Of a stretch of 64,000 nt of DNA, positions 1 through 12,800 are shown piece by piece; within the stretch, counting starts at the first letter, position 1, and every line of letters starts with the position of its first letter. The notes beneath the pieces were generated by a model, which ran no database searches, had not been told where the DNA came from, and saw only the letters and a list, made by a program, of their open reading frames with translations. A program made the translations under genes and the position numbers. This stretch comes from Chrysemys picta bellii (lineage: Eukaryota; Chordata; Testudines; Emydidae), in the NCBI RefSeq assembly GCF_011386835.1, contig NC_088805.1, positions 14,318,836 through 14,382,835 on the forward strand, read 5' to 3'.

Positions 1-437
1 CATATAGTGAAAATGAGATCAAAATTGGACCAGTGTTTGCACATCTGCTAAAGCATCTGTGAAAGAAACCCAGTTCCCCGCTGAACAAAACTGCATTTCC
101 CACAATCCTTTAAACTACTGTTTTTATTCTATGTATTCAGTATTTTATGAATTACATTCTAGTCTGGTTCATAAAATATTCCTCCAGGAGCCATTTTCCC
201 GTATCAGTCAAAAAAACCGACTGTACAACAAGAACCTGTTTGGATGGAGGCAGGGAGACATTGGAACTGAGCTTTCAGAAAGGCCACTTCCAGAGCAGTT
301 ACTGTGAAAGACACGGGGATTCCTGGCTGGCTGCCTTGCAAAGATTCCATATCAGACTTGCTCAGTCTCCAAGACTATATTTTCTCTTTGATAGCCAGCC
401 CTACAAACTCAACCTACAATTGAAAGTCAAGCTGAGT

Positions 438-481
<44 letters not shown>

Positions 482-1993
482 CTGGATTATGCATGATCAG
501 GCATAAAGAGCCTCTCATTGGAATGTAAATAATGCTTTTGATGAAGCAGACAGAATACACTCCACTTTGCTCTCCCATACCTAGGGTGGTGGGAACAGGA
601 ATAAAGTAATACACATTTATCTCTCACTAATGTCAATAGTTTTTTAAATGTCCCAGTTGCCCTTAGCGTGCGGAGGGGAGATGAATTTACAGTGCAGGAG
701 AAAGGGCTTGCAGCAAGTAGGCTTGAGAACACTGATGCATCACAAAGTTCCCCTAGTTCTAGTAGGGGTTGTTAGAAGGTGTTCCCATTGTACACTTCAT
801 TGGGAACTAACTAACTTGGGTTGGGTTGTGACTGACTAACTATAGATGGGGCATCTTCTTGCAGAAGAGACCTGCTCTGTGTGGCAGGCACTAGTACCAA
901 AAGTAAGTCTATACTACAATAGTCTGTTACCCCTGATAGGTCTAAACTCTTTCAGAGGGTGGCATGAGCCTAACTAGCCTTCCATTTAAAAAGGTTCCAG
1001 GGGGGTCTCTGATTATGGCTCAGTCTGGCTGTGAGGAGGATGCAGTGTGCTGCTTATAAAGCAGTGACCTTTTGCATCCTGCCCTACAGTTTGACTACAC
1101 CTGGCTGGCTGTCTTTGACCCTGTGTGGGGTCTCTGGAAGATGCTTCCAAACTGCTGGAGGCCTTGTTTCCCGCAAGGGATGATACCCTACCTAGGTGGG
1201 CCTGCTGGAGAGAGCAGAGCCTTTCTTACTCTGCTGTGTGCTTCTGACTTTGGCTGGGGAGCCCAGGAGTGGTTCCTTAAGTGGGCGACACTTTCTCTGC
1301 ATGGAACTCCTCCTTGTGTTGTCCTTCAGCTGAGGGTGTGCTGATAACTTCTGCAGCCGCTCTGGGAAACAAACCCAGAAACCCGCTGTTAGCTGGCAGA
1401 ATCCTAGCAAGAAACTGTTTCCTTCCTTTGTTTATATGGCAATAGAAAGAGTGATGAAGTCTAGTGGCCTGAGCCCAGGATTAGGAGACAGGAACTCCTG
1501 TGTTTTCTAATCCCTGCTCTGACCATTCGTCTCTCTTTATCCTAATGTAAAACACTTCATCCCTCTGCCTCTGTTGTCCCATGCAGGAAATGGGGTTGGT
1601 AACTTACCCACCAACCCTGGATGTAATGAGGATTAGTAAGACAATGTTTGCAGAACTCTGAAGATGGGAAAACTGCATGCCTAGTATGATGGGAAATACT
1701 TTCTGGCTTAAGCTAAACATACACATTTTGGCTTTTTGTTAGTTTTGTTGCTTTTTTCATATATGTTCCTTGGATCTTTTGTTCCTTTAGCCAGAGCAAC
1801 AACACTTTTTGGCCAAGTCAGTTCTGGGAAAAGTCACAATCAAACCTCAGGCCAAATTCTGCACAAGGGGTATGAAATACAGGGGCTCATGAGGGTGCAT
1901 GGGGCAGGGATTTGACTGACAATGTTTGATGTTACACATCTATATCATTGGTCTCCCTATGGTGATTTGATGTACTGGGAGCCCAGCTCTCAC
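1..1993. other. Non-coding flank upstream of the C22orf15-like exons
   Basis: I find no convincing exon here. The last exon or exons of the minus-strand C22orf15-like gene should lie in this stretch or beyond the window edge, but I could not place them. The segment around 1450-1690 (ordered words such as an unspliced run of pyrimidines followed by a degraded 'ggaaatggggttgg' stretch) looks like an old MIR-type SINE relic, weakly supported. A long T run lies at 439-481. Confidence 0.4.
439..481. repeat. Poly-T homopolymer, 43 bp
   Basis: An uninterrupted run of 43 T. It could be the A-tail of a minus-strand retrotransposon copy, but I recognise no SINE or LINE body next to it. Runs of this length are unstable and hard to sequence, so the exact length may be inaccurate. 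Confidence 0.9.
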
Positions 1994-4900
1994 CTGCCAG
2001 CTCAGGGTGGTGTTTTCCCAGGTTCTCCAGTAGAGATTCGTAGTAAGTTGATTCTGAGCCTTCTCCTCCTGCCAACAGAATTAGCAGAACCATGCTCCTT
2101 CATTTCATAGCCTGGAAAAAATTACTGGGCCATCAGACCTGCTTTAGCTTGGGTAGTTCTGCCAAGTCACTTCAAGAAAAAGTAATTGTTTCATGCTAGC
2201 ATGGCACTTGGTGTCAGGAGTTTGTCAGGATACAGTTGCCGCATGGTTTCTATCTATCCACCTACCTACATCCATACATTATTTTGCAGTGTCCATTTGC
2301 AATGGATGCTGATAATTTCCTTTGTTTGCTTGTACCTTTGCTCTCGTGTGCTTTTCATTCATTTCTATACAGTAGGATGGATAGCCCACTAACTTCGTTC
2401 ATGTACCTTTGTTTAGAACAAACAAAATCCCAGAGAAGGAAGGAGTGGGGATCCTTTCCTATAATGGGGGACGTTGCCCTGGAGGGAGCACAGTAGCATT
2501 CTCAGTCCACAGAAGGACTTGGCAAGAAACTTACGAATGACTCTGATGAGGATGTAGCACTGTCTCTCCTGTAGATATTTACTGGCCAGCTCAGATGCAG
2601 GACTTTCCACTTCGCTCAGGTTCATCAGGGTCCCTGATTCATCTAGAAGATCAATGCAATCTGGAGAGAGAGATTGGATTAAGAAGTTCCTATGTACCCA
2701 TAATTCTACAATTCCTACAGAGTTAGGGCTGGTTTATCTACACAGGGTGACTCAGGAAAGTGACTTAAACCAAATTAAGGTCACTTTAATTCTGAATAAG
2801 TGTGTCCACACAAACATCTAATGCAGTTTACCTAATCCAGTTTAAATTCTCAGCTTTAGTTCATTTGGATTAACTTTCCTGAGTGTCCAGTGCAGCCCTT
2901 GGCTGCATCTGCACTGTCCAGGACCGGTGTGGAGCTACTCCCATTTGGCACAGCCAGGGAGAGACTCAACCTTGACAAGTGACCTGGTTACAGAGACATG
3001 AAATTCACTTGCCTCCTCTGGTATGCGGTGGTTATGCCCCCATGTTTTGTAACATCACTATTTTTAGGTCACTAAAACACCCAGCAAACCATTACAGTCT
3101 GTCTAGTTTGTCTATTGCTTAGTAAAGGACTTTGGGATCCCAAGGAGCTCTATAAATGTATTTTCCAGTGTATTATCTTTAGTATGTTACACCGATCACA
3201 AAGTTTATGACCCTTTATGAGACAGGACAGAGAAATATGTCATCTGCTCCACCCCCTCTTTTTTGCGATTCAGTCTGACCCCCTTAATCCCAGTTTAACC
3301 CATTTTTCACCTTTCCGCCAGCTCCCTCATCATGTCTGATACTCTAAGACCATCTGTGTCCGTCCATCAGGCAGGTGGCCTTCACTCCTGTTAAGAGGGG
3401 GATGGAGAGACAGTACCTTCTGGCCTGCACTGGCATTTCTTCTTCAGATGCGCGGTGAGACTCAGGACCCGGCAGTGCACGTTCACAATCTCTTGGCAGT
3501 CAGCTGTGAAGCAGGGAAAGGGAATTAGCACAGGAGGAGACAGAGATTTTCCCCAAGTTTAAGGGCTGCACAACCCAATGAGCTGAACCAGTGAAGAGAC
3601 AGACATTATCTGCTCATGTCAGCGAATGTGGCAGACAGAAAAGGGAGGGGAAGTTTTACTGCAGAAGGGGATGTGTCACAGCCAGACCTGGGGTGCTGCA
3701 GACCTGTGCTTCTCCTTCCCTGGTCCTTAGAACCACAATCAAACCGGACCAGGAGGCACCCAGAGTCTTCTGGTGGTTTAGGAATACGTCTCACTGCTTC
3801 ATAAGATGCCTGTGGGTTCAGTTTGGTTTTTTAAACTTGGTCTCATAAAATAGAAGAAATAGGAAACTTAGGGTGTGATCGGGCTCTTCGCTTTCCCCTC
3901 TGCAAACCCGTGAATGTCACATGTGACTTGAGTTTGGGAGTCTCAGCTTAGTCACCAGGGGATATTTGCCTAACAAACTTGCTAATTCAGCGAGATTGGA
4001 GAGGCCCGGGACATGAACAGCAAGGGGTGGTGCAGGCCAGTATGGACGTGCAGCACCAGACTGGGGGCAGGGGTCCAGAGATAGGCTAGCAGGGGGAGCT
4101 GCAGGTCAGGACTGCAGTGCTTTCAAAGAGATGTTTGAGGGCTCAGAGCTGGGATAGCAGAGTTTGTAAGGTTGCGATTGAGGGCCATTAGCTGAGTTTG
4201 GGTAAGGCCTCCACGGTGCCCACTAATGCTATTGCTGGGCCTCGCCTGAGCTGTCAGTCCTTCATTTTAAGAGTGCTCAAAAGGTTACTCCTACAAAGCA
4301 AATCAACAAACTATCATTTTCTCAGGGGAGCCGTTTCTGCAGCTAAACAGCCCTTCAGTCAGTGGGCTACCTTCACTCTGCTACTGGTGCCCAGGCTGTG
4401 GGCCCGGGGTCACAGCAAGTCCACTTGGAGCAAGTGAGCTGGGAGTTGGGCTTCAGTGATACAAGCTGCCCCCAGCCCCTGTTTTGCCAGGGGCCCAAAG
4501 CTGCCACTGTCGCCCAGCAGGCAGGTGAGACTCGGCAGGAAGGGGACATGGAGTACGAATGAATATAAAAGCTATAGTCACTGATGTGATCAGAGATGAC
4601 TCTGCAGACACACAGGGAACAGAGATGCCATTTCTACACAGTCACTTTGCTGAGGATGCAGGAGCTGCACTTCAGAGAAGCACAGACCCCTCTGTGGAGC
4701 AGGGGCAGCTGGAAAACACGGGAACTTGGTTTTCATCTGGTGTCTTTTCTCAAATTGTTTCATTATGCTGTATGGCCCTGAAACCACAGAACAGTAAAAG
4801 TCTGCAGTGACCATCCTCCCTTGGAAAGATGGAGTAAAGTCTGAGGTCTGTCTGCAAATAATACCAGATAATGCTTAGCTCTGATTTAAGTTTTTTTAAT

Positions 4901-5233
4901 CCCTCAGTCTCAAAGCTCTTTACAAAGGATGTGAAATACCGGTTTTACAGATGGGGAAACTGAGTCACAGAGCACTCACACAGTGAGTCAGTGGTCTCCT
5001 GACTCCCTGCACTGTTCCCTAGCCGCTAGACAACACTGTCTCCCCAAATACACCTGCCCAGGACACTGACTTAAGGTAAACGGATAGGATCACTGGACGG
5101 TGGCAAGAAGAGGAACACAAAGTATGCTGTCAGGTTTCACGATCAGAGAAACCAGCTGATTCGGAGAAGCTGGGTCTAGAGGGCAAAGTCTGAGCTTCCC
5201 CCACTTACCTCCATGTCTCACCATAACGAACAT
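1994..5233 (-). CDS. C22orf15: C22orf15-like gene (4 exons seen, 3' end missing)
   Basis: Small protein of unknown biochemical role, related to the C22orf15/CXorf65 family. Exons on the minus strand: 5209-5233 (start ATG at 5233, MFVMVRHG), 3417-3503 (..NVHCRVLSLTAHLKKKCQC..), 2535-2660 (CIDLLDESGTLMNLSEVESP then ..YLQERQCYILIRVI) and 1994-2068 (..YYESLLENLGKHHPELA). All introns have GT..AG ends, all junctions are phase 1, and the four exons join into one open frame of 104 complete codons. The fourth exon matches the human C22orf15 segment around RYESLLENLDDHYPELAEEL, and the third matches the LLxExGxLxxL and LKERxIYxLVRII blocks as I remember them. The C-terminal exon was not found. In human this gene neighbours VPREB3, which fits the VPREB3 found about 20 kb away here. 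Identification is from remembered family sequence. Confidence 0.85.
4880..5045. repeat. MIR-like SINE relic in intron 1
   Basis: Contains the MIR core words 'ttttacagatggggaaactg' followed by an 'agtcacagag' stretch, typical of degraded MIR elements. It lies in the first intron of the C22orf15-like gene. Family assignment is by eye only. Confidence 0.5.
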
Positions 5234-7564
5234 GGTGCTTCCACTCTCCTGGGCCCAAACCTCCTCAGCAGCCCCCTTCCTCGGGACTGCCCCTCTCCCC
5301 CAAGCCAGAGGACTTTGCGGACGGTGCTCCGACTGCCTTGTGTTTTGGGGCAGACTTGCAGGCAGCCTGGGTGACAAAAGGCTGTTATTAAGACTGGCAT
5401 AATTAGCCCGCCGAGAGCCTGGGGGAGGGGTGAGCATTTCCCTTGTTAATGCTCTTATTGGTTTCAACAACCCGATTTCCCAGCAACGGGGAAATAACTC
5501 CTGCAGATTCCAAAGCTTCTCAGCGAAGCTCTGACAGGGGCTAGGGGCAGGGGCTGTGCTGAAGCAGGCAGAGGCATCTGGGAGGGCTGCCCAGCCCATC
5601 AAGGCATCGTATTGTTCCAGACCATCTTGATGCCACTGTCTCATTGCCACCAAATAACAATCCCGGGGGCCTCTGCTTTGGGTTCAGAGGATTCCTTGCC
5701 CATCTTTTTTCAGGGCCTCAGCAACCCCGGTGCTGCGCTGTGTTCTCCCTGCATGTCTTCCAGCTCGCCCCGGCCCAGCTGAACCAACCACCACTGAAAG
5801 CCGTCCGCACTGCAGAGCCAGGCTGACTGCACAAGGGCGTCTCTGGTCTCGGCTGTCTGCTGCATCAGCGAATCCCCAGCACAGTCCTGACTCCACAGTC
5901 TCAATTGCTGGTGCTGAGAACTGGCAGAGTAATAGCAATCGCTGCGGCTCCAGAGACAGGGCCGAGCGTCTGGCCTGGCAGCCAGGCCAGGCTTGGCCAG
6001 AGGGGCTGTGGTGTCCAGGAGATAGCGGGCTGAATAGGGACACAGCAGCTGTGGGTTCTATTCCCAGCTCTTGTGCTGGGTGACTTGGGTAAGTCACTCT
6101 GTACCTCAGCCTCCCCATCTGTCCCATGGAGATAACTGTACTGTAAACAGAGCACGTTCAATATGATGGGTGTGGGGAAAGCTGGCAAAGCAAGATGATC
6201 ACAGGGCCGCATTTCTAGCCACTGCTGTACTTTGTGCCTCAGGTTCAAAGCCCTCCTTCCCTCCATTTGAATGGTGATCATTCCTAGTGCACAGCACCTC
6301 TTCTGAGCCATTTACAAACAGCAGGGAATACATGTTGCTTTGCAACCACCATGGGCAAAGCCTCATTTATCCCCATTTTACAGAACAGGGACTGAGACTC
6401 ACGCCCCAGGCCACCCAGTGAGTCAGTGGGGGAGCTGGGATTGGCCTGGAGGCGCTGGGGAATGCCAATTTGAATGGTGTTCTGGTTCATGCTGACTCCC
6501 CTTCAGGCCTTTCCTACTTCTATCAATCCATTTATTTACAGTGGCGGGCTCTTCTTCTCCCAGCAAGGGGCCCAATGCCTCGTCCTGGCTTTGGGACTGT
6601 TTCCATGGTAACACAAAACACTGGAAGAACTCTGAGCTGGGATATAACCCTAAATGCAACACTTTCTGCTGCAAACTGTCCCCATAGCGATGGTTGCCAG
6701 GCAAACAGTGAGGTATTTATATTTTGGTCCCTTGGGGCCTTTTAGTGGCGTCATCTCCACACAGCCTCTGCTGTGTATTCATGGCTATAGACCTAAGTGT
6801 GTAGCTGACAAGGTTGCCTTATATGGCTGAGAGTGTGCGTGTGTGTGGGGGGCTGGATTGGTGTGTCTTGGGAAATAAGGTGCAAACTCTCATGTTATGG
6901 CTAAACTCTCTCATCCTCAGCTTTAGCTGGGAAGAGGGGGGCAGAGCTGATGGAGGCATCAAATCTGCCCAGAATCCTCTCAGGGGAGTCCCAGGCCTCA
7001 CTGGTGGGTAGCATGTTTACAACATAGGGCCAGCATGGGTTAGACCCAGGTCTGTTCTGATACCACAGAGCTACGTAGCTTATGATATTATCCAGAAACA
7101 AAGGATCTGGTTGGTTGATGGTTACAGTTGCTAAGCACAATTTAAGAGAAGAGGGGTAATTGAAGTCATTCACAGAACAATCCCCACCTCAAACTAAGCT
7201 AAGGAAATCACCAGCTAAAGGTACCTCAACAACTCTGACATCAGCCTCAACATTAACACCCAGTTCACCCCTCCCCATAAAGCAGACCCATTCCCAACGA
7301 CTAGCACTCCAACCACCTCTGTGTTACTGTTTCAGAGATGACCCCACTTTCACTGATCTCAATGGTTTCCTTCCAGATGCAAAGATGTAAATACCACTGA
7401 GCCACCACTTGAGGGGAGTATTTATTTGTTTATGGTGAAACACACGACTCGCAGACATAGCACCTTGTGCTGTGAGCCGGTTGGCAGGGTCGGTTCTGCT
7501 CAGTCCTTGGCTTGGAGACCCCCAAACAGTGATTAATTTGTGCCAGGTCTTGCCAGGCCTCAGT

Positions 7565-7735
7565 CCCGGCACCTCTGGGCCTGGCAGCTCATAGCCCCGG
7601 CACCTCTGGGCCTGGCAGCTCATAGCCCCGGCGCCTCTGGGCTCAGCAGTTCATAACCCCGGCACCTCTGGGCTCGGCAGTTCATAGCCCCATTGCCTCT
7701 GGGCTCGGCAGTTCATTGCTCCGGCGCCTCTGGGC
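7565..7735. repeat. 31-bp tandem repeat (minisatellite), about 5-6 units
   Basis: Units of 31 bp built on the words 'ccccggcacctctgggc' and 'ggcagctcatag', repeated in direct orientation and increasingly diverged toward the right. GC-rich, no open frame of interest. Units differ at several positions, so the array is old rather than freshly expanded. Confidence 0.85.
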
Positions 7736-8820
7736 TTGCTGCGTCAGTTATGAATGTAAAAAAATTTGCTGGAGCCCTGCCACCTCTTTCATGACAAATT
7801 AAGCCTTGCTCCCCAGGGGAAACTCAAGGGGCTTCAAGGAAGGGGTATTGGGGACTCAAAAAGTGACATGGGTCCCAGTCAGTCAGCACTGAATGCAAGG
7901 ACCCAGCGTGGCATCAGCAAACACTGAGCTGGGACAGGTGCTGTATTTCAGATGAGATGTCAAATCGAGGTTCTGAGCACCGTGTATTAAAGACCCCATC
8001 CCATGGCAGTTTTGGTAAGAGCAGGGCTGCTTGTGCCAGCGTCATGCTCGAATTCCAGTCATTTGTCTCCTTGCATGGCTCTCCCCTCTCCGGCCTGTCC
8101 CCTGCCCTGGGGAGTCCAGCCCGTCTCACCGGCAGTGCTGGGGAGGAGACCTCAGCAGCCTTTTCTACTTCCACAGACGGCTGCTGATGTCTCGCCTCAG
8201 CTGGCTGAACTGCTCCTTGGTGACTGGCCACAGATCCTCCTGTAGCACTGCCTGCCGCCCATCCGGCCACCTTCCCTATTGCCCACCCATTGCCCTGCTA
8301 GTTGGCCCATCACGCTTATTCAGCAGCTTTAATTGTCTACCTGATAATTAATTATCGATTCATTAACTGATTTAACTGCCATTTTTATTTGTCTCTCTAA
8401 GTAATGAATTCATTATCTAACTTTGATTCACTTCCTCTTCTGTGAATTGACTGCCTCATCCCTAGTCCCCCCTACCATTCTTCACCCCCTTCTGCTCAAT
8501 CAGGAATGGCTGCTCTGTCCCCATTAAACTCACTGCCATCCATGACCCCTCATCTCCCATCCAACCCTGCACACTCAGTCGGTGTGGCCTGGTTCACCGA
8601 TGGACACTGCCACCACAGCTGCACTTGCCTATAGTGGCCTCATCTTCACCATCCCGCTGCCCTGAGGCGATCAAGAAAATGTAAATGAGTCATATCGGGG
8701 TGCTGCTGCCAGTTCCAGCTCCTCTCCCCCATCCCACTTTCTCCCCCTCGTTTCAGTCCATCAGACTCCTCTGCCCTCTGCATCACTCTCATTTACGGTA
8801 GAGGTTCCTCATAATGTTAG

Positions 8821-8983
8821 AGAGACAAGGTGGGTGAGGTAATAGCTTTTATTGGACCATCTTCTGTTGCTGAAGGAGACAAGCTTTTGAGCTACACAAA
8901 GGTTTGTTTAGCTCAAAAGTTGTTTCGTTCACCAACAGAAGTTGGTCCAATAAAAGCTATTACCTCACCCACCTTGTCTCTCT
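8821..8983. repeat. Long inverted repeat (hairpin-type interspersed element)
   Basis: The left arm beginning 'agagacaaggtgggtgaggt' at 8821 is matched by its reverse complement ending near 8983, with arms of roughly 75 bp and a short centre. The sequence after it ('gggaccaacacggctacaac') is a phrase I recall from widespread turtle repeats. It is most likely two head-to-head copies, or a fold-back, of one repeat family. Confidence 0.75.
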
Positions 8984-9824
8984 CGTATCCTGGGACCAAC
9001 ACGGCTACAACAACACCGCACATTTCATAATGTTAGTAACACGAGATTTTCACATTCAAAATAGGGGCTTTCAGCTTGAAGTGTGATAAGAATATCGCCT
9101 GCTACCTAGGACAAGGACTCCCAGCCCTCTCGCTCCAGAGCAGAACTCCAACACTTGCTGCCTAGGTGTAGGAAGGCCTGAGGGATGAGAAGTGAGCTGA
9201 TCTGGGGTTGGAGGCCAAGGGAGGCAGTGAGGGTGAGGCTGCTGGGTGAGATGGGACAGTGTAAAAGTTGAACATTATGGACAGTGGTGATGAGGGATTG
9301 TGAGGTGAGGAAGAGTCAAGAGTCAAAGTGTGAGGGGGAAGGAAACTCTCCAGCAGAAAATGTCCTTTTTAATATGGGGTTCCATCAGGGAACTGAGAGT
9401 TCTCCTCCTCCAGGGGAAGCAGCACAAGGAAATTTCCATCCAGGTAATTTCAGTTTGGCAATTAATTTCTCTGATCATCTTCTTTCCATTATCCACTCTC
9501 CCCTGTTGTTATTTCTTGAAAAGGTCAATGTGCTGGGGTTGCATTGATGTGGGACACGTCTCCTCTGAAGCATGTGCTTTAGGCTGTCTTCACTGCAAGG
9601 CCGTGGGGGCAGAGCAGGGTTATTATTAGGGTTACTTATCACACTGTTTCGTCGTATGCACACTGCAGACTACGTCCCTGGGTGAGGTGAGAGATTTTTT
9701 CTCTTTCCTATTCAGACGCACGCCCAGGTTGCAGCCTCTACTGTCAATTAATGGTGTCTGCAGACTCTACGAGCAACATGAGGCTTTGGAGATAGAGAGA
9801 GAGACAAGAGGACATGGGATAAAC

Positions 9825-12800
9825 ATGGCTCTTCTCGTTTCTGTGTTGGTGCTCTCCTTCTTGCCGGAAGTGTTCCTTTCCCTAGGTAAGCAGAGTCGCA
9901 CCACTTAGGTATTCTCCTGCCTTGGGCGTTTGGAAAGTTTGCTCAGTGGAAGAGACAGATGTAAACCTGCAGTACTGGGGTTGGGGTGGCTGAGACTGGA
10001 AAATGGAAAGATGAAATATTAAAGATGAGCCTGAACCCCAAACCCAGATCAGAACTGCCCTGAACTTGGAGAAACTCAGAATCCAAACATGGATCTGGCC
10101 CATTCCTCTAATGAGCCGAACCAAACCCCCAGATCCAAACACCTCCAGATCTCTAAAGGGCTTGAAATCGGGGTTTGAATTGAATTTTGTGGGCTAGGTC
10201 TAGCTCTGTTAATTAGGGCTGTGTTTTCTTGCGGACAATCTTTATACGTTGTTTGAATTACAATATTTCTGGTACATCAAAGGAGAATTATTCTTTTTGG
10301 GTTTTGTTTTTTTATGGAACTTGATATACAAACTGTGCTGAATCCAGATTAGCAATGAGATACTCACCAAAAAGAGTACCTGCTTTTATATAGATGGAAA
10401 AATGAGTGAATAAAAATGCTTTTGTGATGAATAGCAGGTGTAGTTTTCTTCTGAACTGTGTTCAAATGAAAAAATATATATCACAATGTCTATGTAATTA
10501 TGCTTTAGCATTCAAATATAACTCATGATTGCAATATTGGAGAATTAACATGGAAAGTAGATGGGACCCAGTTGCTTTGAAATGGAAAAAAATCCCTTTT
10601 CCTATATACAAAGAAACAATTTAATTGAATTTAATTAGATTTTTTTCCAGTCATATTTTCTTTTGGGCTCTGTATAATGATGAGATTAAATAATTAGTTC
10701 TTGGAATTTATTATAAAAGTAAATTGAGTAATATAATTGATAAGGAAATATTATCTTCGTAGCATTAAATATTTGGGGGAACAGGTTAAAAATTGGGGGC
10801 ATTGTTATGTATCAAACTAGATTTTATTGCTATCGAAAAATGTAAGAAAGAACATTTGCAAAATCCTTGACAGTTCCCCTGAGATGAATGAAAGCCTAGG
10901 GCATTTATATTGCCTATCCTATAAAGTTATGTTCAGTCTAAATAAGATTACTTTATTGAACAGAAGGCACACACAGCATCAGATGGAGGTGGTGTTCCCA
11001 ATAGTATCTGATTGTACAATTAACTCAATGGATAGAAAAACACAAAACCCCATCACATCATACACAGTAACAGAAATGTAACAATGATGAATCCCCAAGG
11101 ACTCCACAGGGATTAAAGTCAAGGTCAGCAATGAGGCATATTGCTGGACAATGTGGTGGAAGCTTGTAACACTGGAGACTTGTCTATGCTGTGTCTGATC
11201 AGTGGCTAAACAGAGAAATTAATTCTCCAAGGTGTCAATCTGTCACCAGTGCTACATTCACACACACACACAAAACCACTAACAGCAAATAAAATGGAAG
11301 TAGGTTGAACTAATTGAAGTCATTCCCTACAAAACAGCAAGGTCCAGAGTTTGCGGAGACACCTGCTTTTAATTACACTTTTCCCTTTTAGGTTCTGGGG
11401 AAAACCCTCCACCGATCTTGGTAACTGAAGGGGAACCCGTCTCCTTTGAGTGTTCCTTTGATGGATCCCCTGCTGTTGGCGATCCATTCTACGAGATAAT
11501 CTGGATGTATAATATGACCCATAAAAATGTGTCCAAGAGGATCCTTCCCTTTAGAATGACTCGTCCCAATTCCAGCGTCCCTGTCTCAGTCACTGAAGGC
11601 CATTTTAGGGGTCATTTAGACTTTGAAAAGAACACCAGCTCTCTCGTCATCCCCGAGGTGCGGGTGAATGACAGCGGCCTGTATTACTGCGAAGTGAACA
11701 CAGTGCCAGACCATGTTAAATCAAAAACAAACGGGACTTGTCTCATTGTCACGGGTGAGTGTCTCTCTTTTTCTGTCTCTCCTATTTCTTTCTCTCTGTC
11801 AGACACTGTTGCGTGTGTATGAGAAATCTTAGCTCTCTTGCTTCCTATGAAATAAGACTTATGATGCAAGCATGTTTATGACTTGTTTAAAAGGTTCTTC
11901 AACATATGACCATGCAATTATATTTCAACTATCACAATTTCCTTGTCAATATTTCCATTGCATCACTTTATTTGAACATTACACGGAACATTAGCTTATT
12001 TATCAAACCAATGATATCACTTACATTTCACCCTCTCTGGTGCTGTGAAATTGTACGTTGGTTGTAATTCTCCTAAATATGTCACACCGTGCGTGGACTA
12101 TCTGGAACTCTGAGCTTAATATGATCCAAGACAAGTTTGTGACATTACATTGGCTTGATTTAAAATACATATATATTTTATAGTGTGAGATGGCTCCATA
12201 ATAACCTCTGTAGTTGAGGATTGGGGAGAAAAATTTGCAGTTTGCTTACAAAAAAAATAAAATAAATCATATATGTACATAGCTTCTTGAATATATTTTC
12301 TGTGAATGAATTTGCAAATTTTGACGAAAAAGGCAAAATTGACATATTTTATAGCAATTTTAGACTTTCTAGTAGATACTTTCCATCCCTAAGGCAAAAA
12401 TTATACTATAAATTCTAGTTATTATACCTACTGTATTTCCTTCCTTGAATTTATGAGACAGAGTAATTATTTGCCTCCCCTGTACTATTATACAGAACCG
12501 TACTCTGTTTTCAAAAATTTTCTGCTAATTTAGCAGTGCTAAATCTAAACACAAAATTGAGGAATATTGCCATAATAAAAAAACTTATTTAAAAAAAAGG
12601 GTTCCTGATCTGTGTTATTTATAATAATATCTTAGACTATTTTAATGGACAATTATAAAATAGTAATCAAATTGAAAAAATAAAAATGTAGTCCACAGTT
12701 ACGGAATTTTAAAGTTGCTTTTATAACAGAATAACTATATTAGTCTAAAAACAAATGGCCTACAGAAATCTGTTGATTTTTCTAATATCGCATTGTATTT

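Larger units (their letters stand above)
5234..9824. other. Intergenic region between C22orf15-like and ITIM receptor genes
   Basis: No exon with splice sites was recognised. The interval contains MIR-like fragments (about 6020-6160, with 'cctcagcctccccatctgtc', and about 6340-6450, with 'ccccattttacagaacaggg'), a 31-bp minisatellite at 7565-7735 and a hairpin-type interspersed repeat at 8821-8983. The several open frames of 100-190 codons here lack family resemblance and splice context. The two genes point away from each other, so both promoters should lie in this interval. Confidence 0.5.

Noticed and set aside
5090..5653. 187-codon minus-strand frame covering the first exon of the C22orf15-like gene
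   Set aside because: Only the 25-bp exon 5209-5233 is coding by splice sites and family match; the long frame reads through its donor site.
7565..7735. Tandem array as a CRISPR-like array
   Set aside because: Units abut without unique spacers, in vertebrate DNA; it is a minisatellite.
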